NCBI RefSeq assembly: GCF_014641555.1
Contig: NZ_BMHY01000001.1
Location: 903,678 to 967,677, forward strand
Source: Paenibacillus radicis (ex Gao et al. 2016)
GTDB lineage: Bacteria; Bacillota; Bacilli; Paenibacillales; Paenibacillaceae
Direction: 5' to 3'
DNA length: 64,000 nt
The position numbers were made by a program, and so were the translations under genes. Of this stretch, positions 25,122 through 32,925 are shown in pieces; position 1 is the stretch's first letter; every line of letters starts with the position of its first letter. The notes beneath the pieces are model-generated. The model was given only the letters and a program-made list of their open reading frames with translations, made no database searches and was not told the DNA's origin.

Positions 25122-25832
25122 ATGGAAGCAGATTCCAAACAGCATGTACATGCGGTATTTGAAAGCATTGCACCGAAATATGATTTGATGAATGATTTGT
25201 TAAGTATGCGCAGACATAAGGCGTGGCGCAAATTCACGATGAAAAAGATGAATGTGCAGCCCGGCCAGACAGCGCTGGATCTTTGCTGCGGAACATGCGA
25301 TTGGACGATTGCACTGGCTAAGGCAAGCGGAAGCGGCCAAATTACCGGATTGGATTTCAGCCAAAACATGCTGGATGTCGGTGCAGCCAAAATCAAGGAG
25401 GAGAATCTCGAACGCCAGATCAAGCTCGTTCAAGGCAATGCGATGGAGCTTCCCTTCGAGGATAATTCATTCGATTATGTTACGATCGGCTTCGGTCTCC
25501 GGAATGTGCCCAATTACTTGCAAGTGCTTAAGGAAATGGAACGTGTCGTAAAGCCAGGCGGTCAAGTCGTATGTCTCGAATTGTCCAAGCCCGGCTGGCA
25601 GCCGTTCAAAGCGGTTTATTATTTGTATTTTCAGCAGATTCTTCCCTTGCTCGGCAAGCTCGTAGCCAAGCGGTTCAAAGAATATAAATGGCTTCCGGAT
25701 TCTTTAAAGCAATTTCTCGACTTGAAGCAGCTAAGCGAACTGTTCCAAAAAGCAGGACTGCATAACGTAAAAGCATACGCCTTGTTTGGCGGTGTCGCCG
25801 CGCTGCACATCGGCAAAAAGGAGAATAACTAG
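25122..25832 (+). CDS. menG: demethylmenaquinone methyltransferase
   Basis: SAM-dependent C-methyltransferase (UbiE/MenG/MenH) that performs the last step of menaquinone synthesis. The 236 residues contain FESIAPKYDLMNDLLSMRRHKAWRK (split across residues 11-35), the SAM-binding LDLCCGTCDW (about 50-59), LDFSQNML, and FGLRNVPNY. Note LCCGTCDW where LDVCCGTGDW-type motifs usually have Gly before Asp. It lies 15 bases after hepS. Confidence 0.94.
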   Translation: MEADSKQHVHAVFESIAPKYDLMNDLLSMRRHKAWRKFTMKKMNVQPGQTALDLCCGTCDWTIALAKASGSGQITGLDFSQNMLDVGAAKIKEENLERQIKLVQGNAMELPFEDNSFDYVTIGFGLRNVPNYLQVLKEMERVVKPGGQVVCLELSKPGWQPFKAVYYLYFQQILPLLGKLVAKRFKEYKWLPDSLKQFLDLKQLSELFQKAGLHNVKAYALFGGVAALHIGKKENN

Positions 25833-25834
25833 CA

Positions 25835-26710
25835 ATGATCCGCAAAATTCGCATTATTTTGGAAATGATCAAGTTTGAACATACTGTATTTGCTTTGCCG
25901 TTTGCCTTTATGGGCGCTATTCTGGGAGCGGTTGTGATGGAAGGCCATCTGCCATCATGGGCGCAAATCGGCTGGGTTACCCTCGCAATGTTTGGTGCAC
26001 GCAGCGCTGCCATGTGCTTGAATCGGTTGATCGATAAAGCGATTGATCTGCGTAATCCACGGACAGCTTCTCGTGCGCTGCCTGCCGGATTGCTAAAGTC
26101 GGCGGAGGTGCTGCTGTTTACGATTGTATCCTTCGCCATGCTATTCATCGCAACAGCCAATCTGGCTCCAATTGCCATGAAGCTGATGCCCATTGCAGTC
26201 GTATTGCTTGTCCTGTATTCCTATACGAAAAGATTTACTTGGCTTTGCCATGTGGTGCTGGGTTTAACGATTGGTCTCTCACCGCTTGGCGCATGGGTGG
26301 CTGTAACTGGTGAATTCCATCTGGCGGCTTGGCTGCTTTATATAGCTGTTGCCTTATGGATCGCCGGCTTTGACATCGTGTATGCAACGCAAGATTTCGA
26401 ATATGACCGCAATGCGGGGCTGCATTCGATTCCTGCCAAATTCGGCATTGCCGGTGCATTGTGGATTGCGCGTTCCTTCCATCTCGTAACCGCCATTTGC
26501 TTTATCGCGCTGTTTTGGACGACAGGTTTAAGCTGGGCGTATTTGGCGGGAACGATTATCTCCATTGCGATTTTGTTTTATCAGCATTGGCTTGTTCGTC
26601 CAAATGATTTGTCCCGTGTTCAAATCGCCTTCTTCGGGATGAACGGGACGTTAAGCGTCTTGCTGTTTCTGTTTGCCATTGCAGATTTGGTGGTGCTGCA
26701 TCAATGGTAG
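25835..26710 (+). CDS. UbiA-family aromatic prenyltransferase (probable MqnP)
   Basis: Integral membrane enzyme that attaches a polyprenyl chain to an aromatic ring. The 291 residues show the two Asp-rich motifs: NRLIDKAIDLRNPRTASRAL (about 61-80) and DIVYATQDFEYDR (about 178-190), with eight or nine helices between and after. The neighbours ubiX and mqnA make it most likely the futalosine-pathway prenyltransferase (MqnP), acting on 1,4-dihydroxy-6-naphthoate, rather than a ubiquinone enzyme. It starts three bases after menG and overlaps ubiX. Confidence 0.9.
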   Translation: MIRKIRIILEMIKFEHTVFALPFAFMGAILGAVVMEGHLPSWAQIGWVTLAMFGARSAAMCLNRLIDKAIDLRNPRTASRALPAGLLKSAEVLLFTIVSFAMLFIATANLAPIAMKLMPIAVVLLVLYSYTKRFTWLCHVVLGLTIGLSPLGAWVAVTGEFHLAAWLLYIAVALWIAGFDIVYATQDFEYDRNAGLHSIPAKFGIAGALWIARSFHLVTAICFIALFWTTGLSWAYLAGTIISIAILFYQHWLVRPNDLSRVQIAFFGMNGTLSVLLFLFAIADLVVLHQW

Positions 26711-27372
26711 ATACAGCGGCGAAGAAAAAAAGATGGGTCGTTGGCATTACCGGTGCGAGCGGGGCCATCTATGGCATTCGATTGATCGAAGAGTTAATTA
26801 ACGCCTCCTATATCGTCCATCTTGTCGTTACCGAAGCCGGCTGGCGGGTGCTTAAGGAAGAGCTGGGCTGGGAAACCTCACGCAGACAAGCAGCGCTTGA
26901 GCTTCGTTTTGCCGAAGAAATGGCTTCCGGCCAGCTTGTATTCCATCCGAACGCCGACATTGGCGCGACGATTGCCAGCGGCTCTTATCGCGTGGAGGGG
27001 ATGGTCATTATCCCTTGCTCGATGGGCTCGCTCGCCACGCTTGCGAACGGGATATCGGATGATTTGCTGGCTAGGGCTGCTGACGTGATGCTGAAGGAAG
27101 GGCGTCCGCTGTTGCTTGTGCCGCGCGAAACGCCGCTTCATGCCATTCATTTGGAAAATATGCTGAAGCTGTCGCGACTTGGCGTTCGCATCATTCCGGC
27201 GATGCCGGCTTTCTATTATAAGCCGCAATCGATGGAGGAAATGGTCAATTTTCTAGTCGGCAAAGTGCTGGATAGCATGAACATTGAGCATTCGTTGTAT
27301 AGAAGATGGGGAGATGAACAGCTTGAACAGCAAGAGCACGCGGAACGAAACGGTAAACTTAGGGAATCATAA
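26704..27372 (+). CDS. ubiX: flavin prenyltransferase (UbiX family)
   Basis: Makes prenylated FMN, the cofactor of UbiD-type decarboxylases, from FMN and dimethylallyl phosphate. The 222-residue protein has GITGASGAIYGIRLIEEL near the N-terminus (about 14-31), the VIIPCSMGSLATLANGISDDLLARAADVMLKE core (two halves around residue 115) and RPLLLVPRETPLHAIHLENM. It overlaps ubiA by seven bases. In a futalosine pathway it would serve the UbiD-like decarboxylase; no ubiD is in the window. Confidence 0.92.
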   Translation: MVDTAAKKKRWVVGITGASGAIYGIRLIEELINASYIVHLVVTEAGWRVLKEELGWETSRRQAALELRFAEEMASGQLVFHPNADIGATIASGSYRVEGMVIIPCSMGSLATLANGISDDLLARAADVMLKEGRPLLLVPRETPLHAIHLENMLKLSRLGVRIIPAMPAFYYKPQSMEEMVNFLVGKVLDSMNIEHSLYRRWGDEQLEQQEHAERNGKLRES

Positions 27373-28201
27373 GGAAACACTGACGGTAGGAAGAATCGAT
27401 TACGCTAATGCATGGCCGCTGTTTCATCATCTGACAGCCCCAAACATGGAGATCGTTTCGAGAGTGCCATCGGTGCTGAACCGTCTGCTGCAGGAGGGCG
27501 ACATTCAGGTGTCGGCCATTTCCTCTTTTTCATATGGAGTCAATGCGGACAAGTACTTGCTGCTGCCGCATCTGTCTGTAGGTTCCGAAGGCAAAGTCAA
27601 TTCGATTTATTTGTTCCTCAAGGAACCGATTGAGAAGGTGCAGCCGAAGCGAATTGCGGTGAGTACGACCTCTGCGACCTCCGTCAATCTGCTCAAAATC
27701 ATTATGACGAAGCACTTCGGCTTGGAACCGGAATATGAAGCCGCCGAACCGGTGCTGGAGGATATGCTGGAGCATGCGGATGCTGCTCTTTTGATTGGCG
27801 ATCCTGCCATTCATGCTTCCTGGGAGCAAAATGGTTTGCACCGCATTGATCTAGGCGAGCTTTGGAATGAATGGACCGGTCTTGCGATGACGTTCGCTGT
27901 CGTTGCAGTCCGTAAAGAAGCGGCCGAAGCGGCCCCAGAAGCGCTCGCTGCGATTTATAAGGCGTTTCTCGCCGGCAAGCGGCAAAGCCTGGCTGACTTG
28001 CAGCCGTTGATCGATAAAGCCTGTGCTGAATTGGGCGGCGATGCTGCCTACTGGCATATGTATTTTACAAGTCTCCAGTACGATTTTGGACCAAAGCAGC
28101 AAGAGGGTTTGACTTTATATTTCCGATACGCGAAAGAGCTTGGGCTGCTGGAGCATGATGTTGAGTTAAGGTTTTATCAGTATGATCAATCTGCCGAATA
28201 G
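27314..28201 (+). CDS. mqnA: chorismate dehydratase MqnA (futalosine pathway)
   Basis: Converts chorismate to 3-[(1-carboxyvinyl)oxy]benzoate, the first step of the futalosine menaquinone route. The protein of about 295 residues has the MqnA/MqnD binding-protein-like fold: VGRIDYANAWPLFHHL at the N-terminus, VPSVLNRLL, VSAISSFSYG and LIGDPAI. The start is ATG 27314 or TTG 27323; both overlap ubiX by about 50-60 bases, and GGGGAGA fits the TTG better. The link to hepT, ubiA and ubiX supports a role in menaquinone synthesis. MqnD is ruled out less firmly, since the two share the fold. Confidence 0.82.
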   Translation: MNSLNSKSTRNETVNLGNHKETLTVGRIDYANAWPLFHHLTAPNMEIVSRVPSVLNRLLQEGDIQVSAISSFSYGVNADKYLLLPHLSVGSEGKVNSIYLFLKEPIEKVQPKRIAVSTTSATSVNLLKIIMTKHFGLEPEYEAAEPVLEDMLEHADAALLIGDPAIHASWEQNGLHRIDLGELWNEWTGLAMTFAVVAVRKEAAEAAPEALAAIYKAFLAGKRQSLADLQPLIDKACAELGGDAAYWHMYFTSLQYDFGPKQQEGLTLYFRYAKELGLLEHDVELRFYQYDQSAE

Positions 28202-28209
28202 GTGAACGC

Positions 28210-29184
28210 ATGAAACTACTAGACATTTTTGCAAAATTAAAAGGGGATATTAACCAAATTGAGCGGGAGCTTGAGCGGAGCGTCACGTTTGACGACGAGC
28301 TGCTGAGCGAAGCATCGCTTCATTTGCTTAAAGCAGGCGGGAAGCGGCTTCGTCCCGTATTTGTGCTGCTTTCCGGCAAGTTTGGGCATTATAACCTTGA
28401 CGTTCTGAAAAAAATAGCGGTACCGCTTGAACTTATACATATGTCTTCTCTCGTGCATGATGACGTGATCGATGATGCCGCTACCAGACGCGGCCAGCAG
28501 ACGGTAAAGTCGAAGTGGGACAACCGGGTGGCCATGTATACGGGCGATTATATTTTTGGCAAGGCGCTGACGATTGCAACGGAGCTTAACAATCCGTTTA
28601 TTCATCAGATGCTGTCCAAGGCGCTCGTACAGATGAGCATTGGGGAAATGGAGCAAATTCGCGATTTCTTCAATACGAAGCAATCCATTCGCAACTATTT
28701 GCTGCGTATCCGGCGCAAGACGGCGCTTCTGATCGCAATCAGCTGTCAGTTGGGCGCCGCCGCCGCGGATGCGGACCGGCAGACGGTGAACCGGTTGTAC
28801 CGGTATGGCTACAACGTCGGTATGGCGTATCAGATTCGCGACGATTTGCTTGATTTGTTCGGAACGGAAAAGCAAATCGGCAAACCGCCGGGATCGGATA
28901 TCCGTCAAGGCAATATTACGCTGCCTGTCATTCTAGCACTCAAGGACGATAACGTCCGCGATCCGCTGCTGAAGGAAATCGATAACATTATGAAATCCAA
29001 TGGCACGGCGGACACCTCGGCTGCGATCAAAATGATCAAAGCAAGCAGCGGTATTGAGCTCGCAGACAGGCTCGCTAACCGCTATATCGAAAAAGCGCTG
29101 CATGCCTTGGAGGGATTGCCTAGTATCGGGGCGAAAAAGAACTTAATCGATATCGCGTATTTTACGGGTAAACGAAATTACTGA
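28210..29184 (+). CDS. hepT: heptaprenyl diphosphate synthase component 2
   Basis: Catalytic subunit of heptaprenyl diphosphate synthase, extending farnesyl diphosphate to C35. The 324 residues contain GGKRLRP (about 37-43), the first Asp-rich motif in [14 protein letters not shown] (near 78-92) and the second in [12 protein letters not shown] (near 207-218). It starts nine bases after mqnA. Together with hepS it supplies the side chain that the UbiA-family enzyme attaches. Confidence 0.95.
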   Translation: MKLLDIFAKLKGDINQIERELERSVTFDDELLSEASLHLLKAGGKRLRPVFVLLSGKFGHYNLDVLKKIAVPLELIHMSSLVHDDVIDDAATRRGQQTVKSKWDNRVAMYTGDYIFGKALTIATELNNPFIHQMLSKALVQMSIGEMEQIRDFFNTKQSIRNYLLRIRRKTALLIAISCQLGAAAADADRQTVNRLYRYGYNVGMAYQIRDDLLDLFGTEKQIGKPPGSDIRQGNITLPVILALKDDNVRDPLLKEIDNIMKSNGTADTSAAIKMIKASSGIELADRLANRYIEKALHALEGLPSIGAKKNLIDIAYFTGKRNY

Positions 29185-29201
29185 TAAATAGAGAGGGATG
29201 G

Positions 29202-29651
29202 ATGACGATGGAAAGAACTTTTCTGATGATTAAACCGGATGGCGTACAACGCGGATTGATCGGCGAAATCGTAGGCCGATTCGAGCGCAAAGGGCTGAAG
29301 CTGGTCGCTGCAAAGTTTATGCAGGTCGACCGCGAGCTGGCAGCCAAACATTATGCCGAGCATGAAGGCAAGCCGTTTTATCCGCCTCTGATTGATTTCA
29401 TTACCTCGGGTCCCGTATTTGCAATGGTATGGGAAGGCGACAACGTCATTGCCTTGACGAGAGCGCTAATTGGCAAGACGAATGGCGTAGACGCTGCGCC
29501 GGGTACGATCCGTTCGGATTATGCCGTTCATACGAACTTGAATCTGATTCATGGCTCCGATTCGCCGGAGAGCGCCGAGCTTGAGATCAGCAACTATTTT
29601 GCGCCAAATGAACTCGTTAGCTACGAGCAGACGATTCAACGCTGGGTTTGA
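29202..29651 (+). CDS. ndk: nucleoside diphosphate kinase
   Basis: Transfers the gamma phosphate between nucleoside triphosphates and diphosphates through a phosphohistidine. The 149 residues cover the full family length, with [15 protein letters not shown] at the start and the active His in [13 protein letters not shown] (near 117-129). The loop reads [16 protein letters not shown] where many family members have [16 protein letters not shown]; the catalytic residues are unchanged. The start is ATG 29202 or 29208; GAGAGGGATGG lies upstream. Same position as in B. subtilis. Confidence 0.96.
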   Translation: MTMERTFLMIKPDGVQRGLIGEIVGRFERKGLKLVAAKFMQVDRELAAKHYAEHEGKPFYPPLIDFITSGPVFAMVWEGDNVIALTRALIGKTNGVDAAPGTIRSDYAVHTNLNLIHGSDSPESAELEISNYFAPNELVSYEQTIQRWV

Positions 29652-29699
29652 TCCGCGCCTCGAAAGCCAAAGGCATTATCTACATAACAGGAGGCGGCT

Positions 29700-30482
29700 A
29701 TGACCGAGGATCGCGACTTTTCTTTGTTTATTCAACGCATGAAGGATAAGACGAAAATCGATTTGGCTCAATATAAAGAAGCGCAGATGAAGCGCAGGCT
29801 GACAACGCTGCGAATGAAGCATGGTTACGATACGTTCGAGCAGTATTGGGCGGCCATCGAGCAAAACCGTACACTGCTGCATGAATTTCTCGATCGGATG
29901 ACGATTAACGTTTCTGAATTTTGGCGAAACCCGAACCGGTGGGAAGTGCTGCAAAACCGCTTTTTGCCCGAGATGCTGAAGTCTGGCGGACGCTTGAAGA
30001 TTTGGAGTGCCGCTTGCTCGACAGGGGAGGAGCCGTACACGCTCGCTATGATCTTAGCGGAGATGGGCGTGCTCAACCGGGTTTCGATCGATGCGACAGA
30101 TCTGGATGCCATCGTGCTTCAGAAGGCGATGGAAGGGATATATCTGGAGCGTTCGCTGCGGGATGTTCCAGCCGCCATGCGGCAAAAGTATTTCAAGTCC
30201 GACGAAGGAGCTTTTGCCATCGCGGAGCAATTGAAGCAAGGCATTCGCTTCAAGCAGCAAAACTTGCTGCATGACACGTTTGATGAATCCTTCGACCTTA
30301 TCGTATGCCGGAACGTTATGATCTATTTTACCGAAGAAGCCAAGCACTTATTGTATCATAAATTCGCCAAAGCGCTTCGTCCTGGCGGCCTGCTCTTCGT
30401 GGGCAGTACGGAGCAGATTTTCTCGCCGGCGCAATACGGATTTGAAACGGCAGATACGTTCTTTTACCGCCGATTGCCTTAA
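29700..30482 (+). CDS. cheR: chemotaxis protein methyltransferase CheR
   Basis: Methylates glutamates of chemoreceptors with SAM during adaptation. The 260-residue protein has the helical CheR N-domain (about 1-75) with MTINVSEFWRNPNRW, then the SAM-binding domain with IWSAACSTGEEPYTLAM (about 103-119), DATDLD and FDLIVCRNVMIYF. A C-terminal PSSTEQIF-like block reads VGSTEQIF. AGGAGGCGGCT precedes the ATG. The location after ndk matches B. subtilis; no other chemotaxis gene is in the window. Confidence 0.95.
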   Translation: MTEDRDFSLFIQRMKDKTKIDLAQYKEAQMKRRLTTLRMKHGYDTFEQYWAAIEQNRTLLHEFLDRMTINVSEFWRNPNRWEVLQNRFLPEMLKSGGRLKIWSAACSTGEEPYTLAMILAEMGVLNRVSIDATDLDAIVLQKAMEGIYLERSLRDVPAAMRQKYFKSDEGAFAIAEQLKQGIRFKQQNLLHDTFDESFDLIVCRNVMIYFTEEAKHLLYHKFAKALRPGGLLFVGSTEQIFSPAQYGFETADTFFYRRLP

Positions 30483-30553
30483 TGATGTATACCGTTTTCC
30501 ATCTTCTCCTATACTAATGACAATGGACATGTTTAAAGAACGGGAGGATAAGG

Positions 30554-30736
30554 ATGGATAAGCGGAAAGTGATTCACGCATACCGGAGCGGTTACATATC
30601 AATTCAGGAATGCGCGCAAATCATCGGACTGGACAGCCGTCAAATGCCCGGACTCATGAGCGGCATGCCGGCAACTGATGAGCAAGCGGGCAGAAGAAAG
30701 ATTCCGGTAACGGGAGCCACAGGAGCCACCAGCTAG
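30554..30736 (+). CDS. 60-residue protein with a helix-turn-helix-like N-terminus
   Basis: A short gene with CGGGAGGATAAGG before its ATG and a terminator downstream, so probably real. Residues about 5-35 (VIHAYRSGYISIQECAQIIG followed by LDSRQMPGLM) have the spacing of a helix-turn-helix; the last 15 residues are Gly/Ala/Thr-rich and probably disordered. It sits where B. subtilis carries the chorismate synthase gene (between cheR and aroB). Function not recognised. Confidence 0.6.
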   Translation: MDKRKVIHAYRSGYISIQECAQIIGLDSRQMPGLMSGMPATDEQAGRRKIPVTGATGATS

Positions 30737-30769
30737 AGAAGCAGCTCGGGAGTTCTGGAGCGGATTAGG

Positions 30770-30795
30770 CGGGATGCGATGCATCCCGTTTTTTT
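30770..30795 (+). terminator. intrinsic terminator before aroB
   Basis: CGGGATGC / GAT loop / GCATCCCG (30770-30788) and seven T residues. Confidence 0.92.
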
Positions 30796-30841
30796 ATGGG
30801 GAAAAAGGGTCTGATACTCAAGCCGCGTATGGGCGCGGCGA

Positions 30842-30870
30842 TTGTCAAACCGGCAGTGCTGTACTATAAT
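30842..30870 (+). promoter_or_regulatory. sigma-A promoter of aroB-aroH
   Basis: TTGTCA (30842-30847), 17-base spacer, TATAAT (30865-30870); 46 bases before the aroB start. It shows that aroB is not cotranscribed with cheR here. Confidence 0.8.
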
Positions 30871-30916
30871 GAGCAAAGATGTTTAGGCTTTTTACAAGCA
30901 ATGGGAGAGATAAATT

Positions 30917-32011
30917 ATGAGAGAATTAATGGTTGATTTAGGCGAACGCTCTTATCCGATTTATATTGGCGAAGGTCTTCTTCCGGAGGCTTCCTCCTAT
31001 TTCTTGAAGCACGGAATCAGTACGAAATCTCCACTGTTGATCGTGACGGACAGTGAAGTTGCCTCCCGTCATTTGAGCACGCTGGAGAACAGCTTGCGCA
31101 GTGGCGGCTTCACGGTTGCCAGCGCAATCGTAGATTCGGGCGAAAGCTCCAAATCGTTGGCCGTACTAGAGAAGCTGGTAACGAAGGCGCTGGAAGCGGG
31201 GCTGGACCGCAAGTCGACGATCGTCGCGCTTGGCGGCGGTGTTGTCGGCGACTTGGCGGGCTTCGTCGCTGCGTCCTATATGCGCGGTGTGAAATTCGTT
31301 CAAGTACCGACGACAATTCTTGCGCATGACAGCAGTGTCGGCGGCAAGGTAGCGGTCAATCATCCGCTGGCGAAAAATATTATCGGCGCTTTCCATCAGC
31401 CGGAGCTGGTGCTGTATGATCTGAATACGCTTCAGACGCTTCCGCCAAGAGAAGTGAAAGCGGGGCTGTCCGAGGTCGTAAAGCATGGGCTGATCTGGGA
31501 TGCAGAATTCGCGCAATGGTGCGAGGATCACGCGGAGAAGCTTCTTGCGCTTGATCCGGATTCACTCGGATATGCGCTCTATAAAGGCTGCAGCGTTAAG
31601 GCAGCCGTCGTTTCGCAGGATGAGCGGGAGAATGATCTTCGCGCTATACTTAATCTCGGCCATACGATTGGACATGCGCTGGAGGCCGTTGCCGGCTACG
31701 GCGAGCTGCTGCACGGCGAAGCGATCTCCATTGGAATGATCGGCTCCGCGAGACTGGGACTGCGCTATGGAGCTCCTGAGGAAGTCTATACGACAACGAA
31801 GCGGGTATTGTCCAAATGCGGTTTGCCGGTGAAGCTGCCGGAGCACTTCGATGTCGATGCGATTATGGATGCGATGATGCATGACAAGAAATTCAGCGAG
31901 AAAACGATGGTATTCGTCGTGCCTACAGCGATTGGGACGGTCGAGATCAAGAAAGACGTACCGACCGATTGGGTCCGGGAAATTGTCGAGCAATTGAAAC
32001 TGGAGGCGTAA
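30917..32011 (+). CDS. aroB: 3-dehydroquinate synthase
   Basis: Second shikimate-pathway enzyme; converts DAHP to 3-dehydroquinate using NAD and a divalent metal. The 364 residues show ALGGGVVGDLAGFVAASYMRG (two halves around residue 105), the substrate-binding Lys-rich VGGKVAVNHPLAKN block, and the metal-binding Glu/His in SEVVKHG, LGHTIGHALE and LHGEAISIGM. GGGAGAGAT precedes the ATG. Followed six bases later by aroH. Confidence 0.97.
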   Translation: MRELMVDLGERSYPIYIGEGLLPEASSYFLKHGISTKSPLLIVTDSEVASRHLSTLENSLRSGGFTVASAIVDSGESSKSLAVLEKLVTKALEAGLDRKSTIVALGGGVVGDLAGFVAASYMRGVKFVQVPTTILAHDSSVGGKVAVNHPLAKNIIGAFHQPELVLYDLNTLQTLPPREVKAGLSEVVKHGLIWDAEFAQWCEDHAEKLLALDPDSLGYALYKGCSVKAAVVSQDERENDLRAILNLGHTIGHALEAVAGYGELLHGEAISIGMIGSARLGLRYGAPEEVYTTTKRVLSKCGLPVKLPEHFDVDAIMDAMMHDKKFSEKTMVFVVPTAIGTVEIKKDVPTDWVREIVEQLKLEA

Positions 32012-32016
32012 ACGAG

Positions 32017-32385
32017 ATGAATGTCAGAGGAATTCGCGGCGCGATTACGGTTGATGTCAATGAGAAGCAGCCGATTTTACAAGCGACGATTGAACTATTG
32101 AACGGAATTGTGAAAGAAAACGGGATTTTGCCCGAAGATATTTGCAGCGTGATGATTACGGTTACTCATGATCTGGACGCTGCTTTCCCGGCGGCTGCAA
32201 TTCGTCAGCTTAGCGATTGGGAACTCGTGCCGCTTATGTGCGCACTGGAAGTGCCGGTAAAGGGAAGTCTGGAGCGTTGTATCCGGTTTCTGCTTCACGT
32301 TAACACCGACAAGACACAGGCCGAAATCAAGCATGTATATCTCGGCGGCGCGCAGGTGCTCCGTCCCGATTTGTCCAAAACATAA
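32017..32385 (+). CDS. aroH: chorismate mutase (AroH class)
   Basis: Monofunctional trimeric chorismate mutase that makes prephenate for tyrosine and phenylalanine. The 122-residue protein matches B. subtilis AroH (127 residues): VRGIRGAITVDVNE at the N-terminus with the active Arg, LLNGIVKENGI, and the conserved RFLLHVNTD and KHVYLGGAQVLRPDL blocks. The start at 32017 has TGGAGGCG within the end of aroB; an earlier in-frame ATG lies inside aroB. The trp promoter follows. Confidence 0.93.
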   Translation: MNVRGIRGAITVDVNEKQPILQATIELLNGIVKENGILPEDICSVMITVTHDLDAAFPAAAIRQLSDWELVPLMCALEVPVKGSLERCIRFLLHVNTDKTQAEIKHVYLGGAQVLRPDLSKT

Positions 32386-32387
32386 AG

Positions 32388-32417
32388 TTGACGCAGCGCC
32401 GTCACTTATTGTATAGT
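32388..32417 (+). promoter_or_regulatory. trp operon promoter
   Basis: TTGACG (32388-32393), 18-base spacer, TATAGT (32412-32417), directly after the aroH stop. The start is predicted near 32424, so the leader before trpE is about 500 bases. Confidence 0.75.
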
Positions 32418-32468
32418 GAAATCAGTTAAGAAGAGTGTAGATTAGGTTTTATAGTGAAGAGTGAGCGA

Positions 32469-32655
32469 GCAGGTTTTTAGTTGAGTAGAGTCGAGCAGAG
32501 TAGAGTTGAGCGTAGTTGAGAAGAGAGTGAGCTCCTTGGGGAAGGTTTGTTTTGCCTTGTACCCCGATGCAGCTTTATTCCTTATTCACTTGCCTTCCAT
32601 TTCGGCGTACTTATTTCAACTAATCAAGCCCCTGCTGCTGCAGGGGCTTTTCTTA
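32469..32655 (+). terminator. trp attenuator: terminator with a competing antiterminator
   Basis: Terminator: AAGCCCCTGC (32626-32635) pairs with GCAGGGGCTT (32640-32649), then T residues. Antiterminator: GCAGG (32469-32473) pairs with CCTGC (32631-32635) and TTAGTTGA (32477-32484) with TCAACTAA (32616-32623). It uses the 3' half of the terminator left arm and triplets 1 and 2 of the TRAP site, so TRAP binding would open it and allow termination. The gap of about 95 bases between TRAP site and terminator is larger than in B. subtilis. Confidence 0.8.
32478..32531 (+). promoter_or_regulatory. TRAP-binding site: eleven (G/T)AG triplets
   Basis: Triplets begin at 32478, 32483, 32488, 32493, 32498, 32503, 32508, 32513, 32518, 32523 and 32529: ten with an exact 5-base period and the last with a 3-base spacer. 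Triplets 1 and 8 are TAG and the rest GAG. Eleven equals the subunit number of the TRAP ring encoded at 23010. Extra GAGs at 32459, 32463 and 32467 are one base apart and fit TRAP spacing poorly. Confidence 0.95.
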
Positions 32656-32925
32656 TGTCTCTCCCGCAACGCTCGTTGTTGTTCCACCCATCCCACAACG
32701 AAAAAAGGTTATGCTTTTGCATGGCAGGCGTCTGTGCGGAGCGGAGGAGCGGGCTGATCGTTCTGAAGAAGCGTAAGCGCTCGTTTTTGTGAACAGATTG
32801 GTTTCCGGTTATCCGATTAGGATAAGAAGGAATCTGTGAGCAATACGATCGGAAGAATGATCAGCCGGCGCAGCCGAATCCCGCAGATAGCATTCATGCA
32901 GTGCATCACATTTAGGAGGCCCTCT

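Noticed and set aside
32506..32757. Open frame across the trp leader as a leader peptide gene
   Set aside because: It runs through the TRAP triplets and terminator, has no run of Trp codons and no ribosome-binding site.
32650..32830. A second terminator between the trp attenuator and trpE (GAGCG with CGCTC plus a T run near 32783)
   Set aside because: The stem is short with a long loop and competing partners; I could not support it over chance.
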